Of a DNA stretch of 10,249 nt, positions 1-5,856 are shown in pieces. Source of the stretch: Flavobacteriales bacterium (GTDB taxonomy: Bacteria > Bacteroidota > Bacteroidia > Flavobacteriales_D > Sanyastnellaceae). The stretch covers positions 1 through 10,249 of the forward strand of contig JANRAA010000031.1 of the NCBI GenBank assembly GCA_030728235.1. The letters run 5' to 3'. A model generated the notes under the pieces. It worked only from the letters and a program-made list of their open reading frames with translations. It ran no database searches and was not told the DNA's origin. Position numbers and translations under genes: made by a program. The number at the start of each line of letters is the position of its first letter. Position 1 is the stretch's first letter.

Positions 1-246
1 TATCTGCAATATGAAGAGCATATACAAGCTTTGATTCGCGACAAAGCACTCGAGCCGGTTACACTTCATGTGAAGAAAGGAGATGTCTTTTTGTGGCATG
101 GCAACCTGTTGCATGGCGCCATTAAAATGAACGACAGGTCGTTAACACGCAAAAGCATGGTTGTCCATTATTTCTCTCCTGAAGTGATTTGCTACCATGA
201 GCTCACCCAACGACCTGCTCTTATTGAATTAGATACAACGAAATGA
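1..246 (+). CDS. Phytanoyl-CoA dioxygenase (PhyH)-like oxygenase, C-terminal fragment
   Basis: The frame is open from the first base, so this is the 3' end of a gene starting outside the window; 81 codons are visible. The segment GDVFLWHGNLLHGA fits the end of the double-stranded beta-helix fold of PhyH-type Fe(II)/2-oxoglutarate oxygenases. The His in LLHGA would be the distal iron ligand, and the Arg in the following NDRSLTRKS stretch would bind the 2-oxoglutarate carboxylate. The HxD part of the iron triad lies outside the window. PhyH relatives hydroxylate varied small molecules or lipids, so the substrate cannot be named. The stop codon overlaps the purK start (ATGA, 243-246), which suggests co-transcription and translational coupling. 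Family assignment is moderately sure; function is unknown. Confidence 0.72.
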   Translation, partial: YLQYEEHIQALIRDKALEPVTLHVKKGDVFLWHGNLLHGAIKMNDRSLTRKSMVVHYFSPEVICYHELTQRPALIELDTTK

Positions 247-1379
247 AAATATACGGCAACAACATTAAGCTGGGGATTTTAGGTGGCGGTCAGCTAGGGC
301 GCATGCTCATACAAGAGGCGATCAGTTTGGATGTTCAAGTGCACGTGCTTGACCCCGCTGCCGATGCTCCGTGTGCAGGACTGGCAACAACGTTTACATG
401 TGGTAGTTTTCGGGATTATCAAACAGTGTTGGATTTCGGACGAAACATGGATGTGCTGACCATCGAAATAGAAGATGTAAACGTAGATGCCTTGCGTGAG
501 TTGAAGTCGGCAGGAGTGAAGGTTTTCCCAGATCCGGAAATCCTTGCGGTTATCAAAGACAAAGGATTGCAAAAGCAGTTTTTTGTCGATCACGGCATCC
601 CTTCATCGGCTTTCCGATTGATAGAGTCATCTGACGAGATCGAAATCAGTGAATTACCTGTGGTTCACAAGCTGCGCACCGGAGGATACGACGGCAAAGG
701 CGTAAGTGTTTTGCGCAGCGAAAAAGATGTTGAAACAACCTTCAAAGCACCGTCAATCCTCGAATCGCTTGTCGATATCGAAAAGGAACTTTCTGTAATT
801 ATTGCACGCAACGAACACGGACAAACAGTGACATATCCCGTTGTTGAGATGGTTTTCGACGACCGTTCAAATCTGGTTGATTATCTGTTTGCCCCGGCAA
901 CCATCTCTCATGACCTCGCAGAACAAGCGAAAGATTTGGCTACCAAAGTAGCCGATGCGTTTTCATTTGTAGGCATTTTGGCTGTGGAGATGTTCCTCAC
1001 AAAAGGGGGAGATGTTTTGGTAAATGAAGTAGCGCCGCGGACACATAACAGCGGACATCACACCATAGAGGCGAATTTCACTTCACAGTTTGCTCAACAC
1101 CTGCGGGCTGTTGTCGGCATGCCATTGGGATCAACCGACACCTTGCGTGCTGCCGCCATGGTCAACTTGGTTGGTGAAGACGGTTTCAGCGGACCTGTGG
1201 TGTATGACGGTCTCGATAAAGCCCTCGGTATGGAAGGCGTTTACCCCCATTTCTACGGTAAAAGTGAAACGAAACCCTTTCGTAAAATGGGACATGTCAC
1301 CATCTTAGCTGATTCCATCGATGCCTTGCCAGAGAAGGTGCACACCGTGAAGAAGATCATGCGCGTAATCAGCAAGTAA
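243..1379 (+). CDS. purK: 5-(carboxyamino)imidazole ribonucleotide synthase (PurK)
   Basis: PurK is an ATP-grasp enzyme that uses ATP and bicarbonate to convert AIR to N5-CAIR in cytosolic de novo purine synthesis; PurE then rearranges the product. At 378 aa it has the usual family length. Visible landmarks are the N-terminal GILGGGQLGRM (residues 11-21), the ATP-grasp loop KLRTGGYDGKG (143-153), and the C-terminal NEVAPRTHNSGHHTI (261-275) followed by TSQFAQHLRAV, all typical of PurK. The ATG overlaps the upstream oxygenase stop by 4 bp, so it is probably translated by coupling. No purE lies downstream, because the next gene is convergent and one base away; purE must lie elsewhere. No terminator hairpin was seen after the stop. 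Confidence 0.97.
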   Translation: MKIYGNNIKLGILGGGQLGRMLIQEAISLDVQVHVLDPAADAPCAGLATTFTCGSFRDYQTVLDFGRNMDVLTIEIEDVNVDALRELKSAGVKVFPDPEILAVIKDKGLQKQFFVDHGIPSSAFRLIESSDEIEISELPVVHKLRTGGYDGKGVSVLRSEKDVETTFKAPSILESLVDIEKELSVIIARNEHGQTVTYPVVEMVFDDRSNLVDYLFAPATISHDLAEQAKDLATKVADAFSFVGILAVEMFLTKGGDVLVNEVAPRTHNSGHHTIEANFTSQFAQHLRAVVGMPLGSTDTLRAAAMVNLVGEDGFSGPVVYDGLDKALGMEGVYPHFYGKSETKPFRKMGHVTILADSIDALPEKVHTVKKIMRVISK

Positions 1380-1380
1380 A

Positions 1381-2220
1381 TCAATATTCTAGAAATACCG
1401 AAGGTCCTTGATAGTATGAACCCTCGTCATCGAGGACGAATGAAAAGGTGCCGAATTGGTAAACGTTCAGCAAAAGCACCGTTGGCTTGAATCCGAAATG
1501 AAGCTCGATAACTTCTTCGAGCGTTTGATCACCAACCATCCAGTTTTCTTTTTCAGTTGGAATCATGAATTCAAAGAACATGAGCGGCGTGCCGTTTTTG
1601 TTCCGTTCGCAAATCAATTGATTCTTGTTATCGAATTGATATTCAATAACATCAATGTAATCTACAGCTGTGAATTTACTATTTGCGAAATCGTTGGGGT
1701 CGTCGAGAACGACATTTCTGAAAATTTGATGGGGTAGCCGGTTCTTGCGTACAACGACATCGTAGGTCGGTTCAGCTTCAGGATTGCAATGGCCTGCGCA
1801 TGATTTTTCGACCAGAATAGAATCGCCTCCAAGCGGGAAAAATTCAAAGACATCGAACGCACCATAGCCGCCACCGCCCATGTAGATTAAGAAGTTGTCG
1901 AAAACACTGTATTGCGTTTCACTCATTGTGCGCACAAACGTTTCGTTTTGATCACCCATGGTGAGATTGAACTCATCGGTATACGTTTCAGACGCTCCCG
2001 AGACTGAAAACCACAGTTCATGAATACTCCCTTCTTCTTCAATGCTGTCGCCAACAACCTGAGTGTAGAACTCACTGCTTGAAAGTCCTTCAGGAAACAG
2101 CCCCGCACAATCTTCCAAATTGAGTGAGCAGATGTGAATGTTATTGGTCGCGTTGAAAACAGATTGTGCGTTCAACATCCCGCCGATGGCGGATAATAGT
2201 GTAAGAGCCAAATATTTCAT
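1381..2220 (-). CDS. Hypothetical secreted protein
   Basis: I do not recognise this 279 aa protein. It begins with a clear signal peptide: Lys2, a hydrophobic stretch to about residue 16, then LNA before Gln19. Cleavage after Ala18 would leave Gln at the mature N terminus, a pattern common in Bacteroidota. The mature part is acidic and rich in aromatic residues and beta-strand-like stretches, with a glycine-rich turn MGGGGYG (114-120) and five cysteines (31, 38, 141, 145, 204), two of them in a CAGHC motif. No type IX C-terminal sorting domain is evident; the protein ends in a Phe/Tyr-rich segment (FSFVLDDEGSYYQG...). It is convergent with purK with one base between the stop codons. The open frame, signal peptide and lack of a competing gene make it credible as a real gene, probably periplasmic or surface-exposed. 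Confidence 0.75.
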   Translation of the reverse strand: MKYLALTLLSAIGGMLNAQSVFNATNNIHICSLNLEDCAGLFPEGLSSSEFYTQVVGDSIEEEGSIHELWFSVSGASETYTDEFNLTMGDQNETFVRTMSETQYSVFDNFLIYMGGGGYGAFDVFEFFPLGGDSILVEKSCAGHCNPEAEPTYDVVVRKNRLPHQIFRNVVLDDPNDFANSKFTAVDYIDVIEYQFDNKNQLICERNKNGTPLMFFEFMIPTEKENWMVGDQTLEEVIELHFGFKPTVLLLNVYQFGTFSFVLDDEGSYYQGPSVFLEY

Positions 2221-2385
2221 GACACGAAAGTGCCGATAAGCGGTAAGAGAGGAGCGGTAGAAAGTATATTCGCGACTATTTTTCAGCTATTCGCAATCAA
2301 CAAAATCGGGCATTTTTCCACAAGTGATAAATACTTCCTGCACGGTTCGTAGAAGAGAGGTAAATTGCGGGAAATATTCATTTCA
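2221..2385. other. Divergent intergenic region upstream of thyA
   Basis: This spacer of about 165 bp separates the minus-strand secreted-protein gene from thyA and should hold promoters for both directions. I see only weak matches to the Bacteroidota -7 element TAnnTTTG, such as TATATTCG on the plus strand near 2263. None has a convincing TTG element about 20 bases upstream. No hairpin or operator-like repeat stands out. Confidence 0.35.
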
Positions 2386-3180
2386 ATGCAACAATATCAT
2401 CAACTTTTACAGCATCTTCTGGATAAAGGAGCGGAAAAAACCGATCGGACAGGAACTGGAACGGTTAGTTGTTTCGGCTACCAAATGCGATTTGATTTGG
2501 CTGAGGGTTTTCCCCTGCTAACAACGAAGAAGCTGCATTTGCGTTCGATTATTTATGAGTTGTTGTGGTTTTTAAAGGGAGAGACCAATATTGCGTATTT
2601 GACAGAAAATGGAGTGTCTATTTGGAATGAATGGGCCGATGAACAAGGAAATCTTGGTCCGGTATACGGCTATCAATGGCGCAGTTGGCCAAATCCTGAT
2701 GGCACGTCAACCGATCAAATCACGAAGTTGATTGACCAATTGAAGCGCAACCCAGATTCACGCAGGCACATCGTAAGTGCATGGAATCCTTCGTTCATCG
2801 ATGAAATGGCCCTGCCGCCCTGCCACTGTTTGTTTCAATTTTATGTCGCTGATGGTAAGTTGAGTTGTCAGCTTTACCAGCGCAGTGCAGACACCTTTCT
2901 TGGTGTCCCATTCAACATTGCATCCTACGCGCTGTTGACAATGATGGTGGCTCAAGTATGTGATTTGAAGTTGGGAGAGTTTGTGTGGACTGGTGGTGAT
3001 GTTCATTTGTACTCAAACCATATCGAACAAGCGAAATTGCAGCTCACACGTGACTTCCGGACATTGCCTACAATGAAGATCAATCCTGAAGTTAAAAGCA
3101 TCTTCGATTTTAATTTTGAAGATTTCGAATTGACCAATTACGATCCACATCCACATATCAAGGCGGCGGTAGCCGTTTAA
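2386..3180 (+). CDS. thyA: Thymidylate synthase (ThyA)
   Basis: ThyA methylates dUMP to dTMP using 5,10-methylene-tetrahydrofolate as both carbon donor and reductant, releasing dihydrofolate. I chose the ATG at 2386, giving 264 aa, rather than the in-frame TTG at 2365. From the ATG the protein aligns end to end with E. coli ThyA, and the catalytic cysteine in LPPCHCLFQF falls at residue 146, the same number as in E. coli. Other landmarks are DRTGTGT near residue 20, SRRH with its phosphate-binding arginines before the active site, QRSADTFLGVPFNIASYALL, and the dUMP-binding HLYSNH near the end. The C terminus IKAAVAV matches the usual ending. folA follows 2 bp after the stop, so the two are surely co-transcribed. 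Confidence 0.98.
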   Translation: MQQYHQLLQHLLDKGAEKTDRTGTGTVSCFGYQMRFDLAEGFPLLTTKKLHLRSIIYELLWFLKGETNIAYLTENGVSIWNEWADEQGNLGPVYGYQWRSWPNPDGTSTDQITKLIDQLKRNPDSRRHIVSAWNPSFIDEMALPPCHCLFQFYVADGKLSCQLYQRSADTFLGVPFNIASYALLTMMVAQVCDLKLGEFVWTGGDVHLYSNHIEQAKLQLTRDFRTLPTMKINPEVKSIFDFNFEDFELTNYDPHPHIKAAVAV

Positions 3181-3182
3181 TC

Positions 3183-3692
3183 ATGATAGTAACCATAATA
3201 GCTGCCCGAGCTGAGAACAATGCCTTAGGTAAAAACAACGATTTGGTGTGGGACCTTCCTGCAGATATGAAGTTTTTTAAAGATACGACACGCGGGCATG
3301 TCGTAATCACCGGAAGGAGAAACTATGAATCCATCCCGGAGCGTTTTCGTCCGCTGAAGAACCGCACCAATGTTGTGATTACCCGCAATGCGGCCTACGA
3401 TGCAAAAGGTGCTTTTGTGGTAACTGATTTGCGGAAAGCCATCGAATTGGCGAGAGACAAGGGGGAAACTGAATCGTTTGTGATTGGAGGGGGTCAAATA
3501 TATGCACTTGCATTGCGCCTAGACCTGGTAGATAAAATGTACCTCACACGTGTGCACGGAGAGTTCGATGCCGATGTCTTTTTTCCAGATTTCAATGAAG
3601 AAAACTGGAGTATGAAAGAGGTTTTTCGCCATGAGGCGGATGAGAATCATGCATGTGGCTTCACTGTTTTTGAGTATATTCGAAAGAGATAA
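3183..3692 (+). CDS. folA: Dihydrofolate reductase (DHFR)
   Basis: DHFR reduces dihydrofolate to tetrahydrofolate with NADPH, regenerating the cofactor that ThyA oxidises. The 169 aa length is normal. The sequence shows the N-terminal strand with IIAARAENNALG, the substrate-site motif VWDLPADMKFF with Trp23 and the acidic catalytic residue Asp28 (equivalent to E. coli Asp27), the NADPH-binding TGRRNYESIP (43-52), the IGGGQIY loop (101-107), and LTRVHGEFDADVFFP (121-135) with the folate-contacting Thr122. It starts 2 bp after the thyA stop, consistent with translational coupling. A lipoprotein gene follows 10 bp downstream. Nothing suggests an acquired drug-resistant type; it looks chromosomal. 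Confidence 0.97.
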   Translation: MIVTIIAARAENNALGKNNDLVWDLPADMKFFKDTTRGHVVITGRRNYESIPERFRPLKNRTNVVITRNAAYDAKGAFVVTDLRKAIELARDKGETESFVIGGGQIYALALRLDLVDKMYLTRVHGEFDADVFFPDFNEENWSMKEVFRHEADENHACGFTVFEYIRKR

Positions 3693-3702
3693 AACCAATG
3701 CA

Positions 3703-4497
3703 ATGCATAAGATAACGTTACTGCTCACTGCCTTTGTCGTCGTTTTTACATTCGGATGTCGCAAAAAAGACAAAGACCTTTCACTATTTTCAGCTCGTGA
3801 CTCTGCTTTTGCTGAATTGATTTTTTCGGATGTTCAGAAAGTAGTTGAAGATGTTGCAAAAGATACTGACGGTATTCGTGATCGTGTGCTGTGTATTGAT
3901 GAGATTGTAATCGACACATTGTCGACCCCTAGAAGCATTTTGATTGATTTCGGAACAGATGTCTGCGAAGATGGGAATGGTGTTGTGCGACAAGGTAAAA
4001 TCTTTACAACCTATACCGGCCGGCTTCGGGAAACGGGTACAATAATTACAACCACATTCATCGATTATTCTATCGATGGATACGGCGTTCAAGGAACCCA
4101 TACCGTGAGTAATTTGGGGCTAAACAGTAGCGATCACCCATATTTTTTGGTGAATGTCGATAACGCAAGCATCACTTCCCCCGACAACTCATTCACCATT
4201 TCATGGGATAGCACGCGACAAAGAGAATGGATCACAGGATACGATACGCAATGGTTGGTTGATGATGAGTTCTTGATAACGGGACAAGCCAATGGGATTA
4301 ATCGTTTTGGAGATCCTTTCGAGATGGTAATCACACAGCCTTTGAAAATAACGTTCGTTTGTCCGTGGATTGTTTCAGGCACAATTGAAGCCACACCCGA
4401 CGATAATTTCGTGCGTGTGCTTGACTATGGCAATGGTACATGCGACAACAACGCAACCATAACGGTTGATGGCAACGTGTATAACATCAAATTATAA
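3703..4497 (+). CDS. Lipoprotein of a Bacteroidota-type hypothetical family
   Basis: Starting at the ATG at 3703 gives 264 aa with a lipoprotein signal: a hydrophobic run to Phe17 and lipobox TFGC with the lipidated cysteine at residue 19, then basic RKKDK. The open frame extends upstream into folA (to 3631), but only the 3703 start puts the signal sequence at the N terminus. The body is beta-rich, with repeated patterns such as ILIDFG, GKIFTTYTGRLRETGTIITTTF, TISWDSTRQREWITGYDTQW, ITGQANGINRFGDPF and a closing LDYGNGTCDNNATITVDG. I recall this arrangement from a common lipoprotein family in Bacteroidota genomes with no known role; that recollection was not checked by search. It is probably anchored in the outer membrane. 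The 10 bp gap to folA suggests co-transcription with thyA-folA. Confidence 0.8.
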   Translation: MHKITLLLTAFVVVFTFGCRKKDKDLSLFSARDSAFAELIFSDVQKVVEDVAKDTDGIRDRVLCIDEIVIDTLSTPRSILIDFGTDVCEDGNGVVRQGKIFTTYTGRLRETGTIITTTFIDYSIDGYGVQGTHTVSNLGLNSSDHPYFLVNVDNASITSPDNSFTISWDSTRQREWITGYDTQWLVDDEFLITGQANGINRFGDPFEMVITQPLKITFVCPWIVSGTIEATPDDNFVRVLDYGNGTCDNNATITVDGNVYNIKL

Positions 4498-4523
4498 CGT
4501 GTTTTTTCTCCCCCTTCATTCTC

Positions 4524-4531
4524 TAATTTCG
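4524..4531 (+). promoter_or_regulatory. Possible -7 element upstream of the HupE/UreJ-like gene
   Basis: TAATTTCG differs at one position from the Bacteroidota sigma-A -7 consensus TAnnTTTG. The only -33 candidate is the imperfect GTG at 4499-4501, 22 bases upstream. Transcription would start around 4536-4538, leaving a leader of about a dozen bases. It lies in the 52 bp gap after the preceding lipoprotein gene. The match is weak, and read-through from the thyA operon is an alternative. Confidence 0.28.
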
Positions 4532-4532
4532 C

Positions 4533-4550
4533 TGCTTTAGCAACAAAGCA
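4533..4550 (+). repeat. Inverted repeat touching the start codon of the HupE/UreJ-like gene
   Basis: TGCTTT (4533-4538) and AAAGCA (4545-4550) are perfect 6-base complements around a 6-base loop. The last base of the right arm is the A of the ATG. In a transcript starting upstream of 4533 this could partly sequester the start codon. A repeat this short can arise by chance. Confidence 0.35.
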
Positions 4551-5134
4551 TGGATTGGTTTACTTATTTGCTCGACGGTATTCGTCACATTACTGATTTT
4601 GGTGGATATGACCACATGGTCTACCTCATTGCACTCGTAAGTATTTTTGAATACGATGAGGTTAAAAGGGTTCTGTTGCTTGCAACAGCCTTCACTGTTG
4701 GTCATAGCGTAACGCTGATTCTTGCTGGATTGAACTTGGTACATGTTGATCCGGCGTGGATTGAGTTTTTAATACCGATCACCATCTTGATTACAGGCCT
4801 AACCAATTTGCGTTATGCTAGCAGGGTTAAGGAGCCCATCCCGGGTCATGGGTGGCGATATTTGTTTGCGATCGTTTTCGGACTCATTCACGGATTGGGA
4901 TTTTCCAGCTACTTTAGAATGATCCTCGACGAAGGAGAGTCGATAGTTGCTCCTCTGTTACTGTTCAATATCGGAGTCGAAATCGGTCAATTGCTGATTG
5001 TTGCATGCTTCATGTTCTTGGCATTCGCGCTGCAAAGTTCTCTTAAAATACGTCAACGCGATTGGATACTATTCTTTGCTGGACTAACTTCAGGCATTGC
5101 TTTACTCATTGCGGCTGAAGCGTGGCCGCTCTGA
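4550..5134 (+). CDS. HupE/UreJ-like integral membrane protein
   Basis: This 194 aa protein is almost entirely membrane segments and fits the HupE/UreJ family, whose studied members are linked to nickel (or cobalt) uptake or delivery for hydrogenase and urease. Family-type positions visible here are His13 in IRHIT, Asp21-His22 in GGYDHMVYL, His52 in TVGHSVTL, His115 in LIHGLGFSS, and FNIGVEIGQ (139-147). About six transmembrane helices are apparent, with a short basic loop near residues 90-100. Neither hydrogenase nor urease genes occur in this window, and in Bacteroidota these homologues are common without them, so the metal and direction of transport remain unknown. It heads a run of five plus-strand genes; yidD follows after 21 bp. 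Confidence 0.85.
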   Translation: MDWFTYLLDGIRHITDFGGYDHMVYLIALVSIFEYDEVKRVLLLATAFTVGHSVTLILAGLNLVHVDPAWIEFLIPITILITGLTNLRYASRVKEPIPGHGWRYLFAIVFGLIHGLGFSSYFRMILDEGESIVAPLLLFNIGVEIGQLLIVACFMFLAFALQSSLKIRQRDWILFFAGLTSGIALLIAAEAWPL

Positions 5135-5143
5135 TTGAAGTCG

Positions 5144-5151
5144 TATCTTTG
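5144..5151 (+). promoter_or_regulatory. Bacteroidota -7 element just upstream of yidD
   Basis: TATCTTTG is an exact match to TAnnTTTG, the -7 element of the Bacteroidota primary sigma factor. Only four bases separate it from the yidD ATG at 5156, so the expected transcription start falls on or next to the start codon and the mRNA would be leaderless or nearly so. No good TTG -33 element is visible at the proper distance (GTGG at 5122-5125 is the nearest candidate), so strength is uncertain. It would let yidD, the His-rich lipoprotein, hemB and the propeller gene be expressed apart from the HupE/UreJ gene. Confidence 0.5.
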
Positions 5152-5155
5152 AATC

Positions 5156-5395
5156 ATGAAAATTGTAAGGATGATCTTTATCTTGCCGATAAAGGTTTAC
5201 CAACTTATACTGTCGCCATTGTTGGGTCAAAACTGCCGTCACGACCCTACTTGCTCGAATTATGCCATTCAATCGATTGAAGAATGGGGGGTGGTAAAAG
5301 GTATTTGGATGGGGATGAAGCGCATCGGGAAATGCCACCCGTGGGGGACGTTTGGCTACGATCCGGTTCCTAAAAACGAAAAGAAAAACAACTGA
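5156..5395 (+). CDS. yidD: Membrane protein insertion efficiency factor YidD
   Basis: YidD is a small, probably membrane-associated protein that assists YidC-dependent membrane-protein insertion. The 79 aa length is typical. The hallmark sequence is complete: an amphipathic/hydrophobic N terminus ending in YQLILSPLLG, then NCRHDPTCSNYA with Cys27 and Cys33, then GMKRIGKCHPWG with Cys60, then GYDPVP. In many bacteria yidD sits in the rpmH-rnpA-yidC cluster; here it lies between a HupE/UreJ-like gene and a His-rich lipoprotein gene (2 bp downstream). The tail NEKKNN is short and basic, as usual. Confidence 0.96.
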   Translation: MKIVRMIFILPIKVYQLILSPLLGQNCRHDPTCSNYAIQSIEEWGVVKGIWMGMKRIGKCHPWGTFGYDPVPKNEKKNN

Positions 5396-5397
5396 TT

Positions 5398-5853
5398 ATG
5401 AAATACATAGTAATTACATTTCTTGCTTTTGTTCTCGCCTCATGCGGCGGAAACGAGAGAAGTGAGACGCTAAAGAAAGCGGAAGCGATACACCTTGAGA
5501 CACTTGAGATCAGCAAAAGTGTAGACAGTAAGTTGGCTGATATTACCTCGGAGCTGCAAGACGCCAGTGGGTATTTGATTGTTCAAGGCGATACAGTGGC
5601 AGCTGAAGAGGTTGATCTCAAAATGCAACAACTGCATGCAATAGCAGATGCTTATCAAACTTGGAAGGATAATCTTGCAGAGGTTCCTGGTATGGCCTGC
5701 ACACACGATCACGACGGTGACCACGAGCACACGCATGATCATGCGAAAGAAGCGCTGCTGAATGGATTGTCTGATGACGATAACCTCAAGATTCAAGAAG
5801 AACAAAAAATTGCGATTGAAACAATTTTTGCTCAGTTAAAAGTACTAGAATAA
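5398..5853 (+). CDS. Histidine-rich lipoprotein
   Basis: This 151 aa protein has a short signal sequence with lipobox LASC (13-16), so Cys16 should be lipidated and the protein anchored in an envelope membrane. Residues 20-95 look helical and are rich in Glu, Lys and Leu, perhaps forming a helical hairpin or coiled coil. Residues 101-115 form a dense Cys/His/Asp cluster (CTHDHDGDHEHTHDH) with six histidines, typical of a flexible binding site for zinc, nickel or copper. A second acidic helix follows (LSDDDNLKIQEEQ...). I do not recognise a named family. It lies 2 bp after yidD and 3 bp before hemB, so it is co-transcribed with them. A metal-buffering role is inferred from composition only. 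Confidence 0.85.
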   Translation: MKYIVITFLAFVLASCGGNERSETLKKAEAIHLETLEISKSVDSKLADITSELQDASGYLIVQGDTVAAEEVDLKMQQLHAIADAYQTWKDNLAEVPGMACTHDHDGDHEHTHDHAKEALLNGLSDDDNLKIQEEQKIAIETIFAQLKVLE

Positions 5854-5856
5854 CTC

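Noticed and set aside
2365..2385. TTG start adding seven residues to ThyA
   Set aside because: The ATG at 2386 gives an end-to-end match to E. coli ThyA with identical active-site numbering, so the extension is probably not translated.
3631..3702. N-terminal extension of the lipoprotein into folA
   Set aside because: It would bury the lipoprotein signal sequence and overlap folA; the ATG at 3703 gives a proper signal peptide.
4478..4507. Possible terminator after the thyA-folA-lipoprotein genes (T-tract 4502-4507)
   Set aside because: The only stem before the T-tract is TATAA/TTATA, five A-T pairs ending at the stop codon, too weak for an intrinsic terminator.
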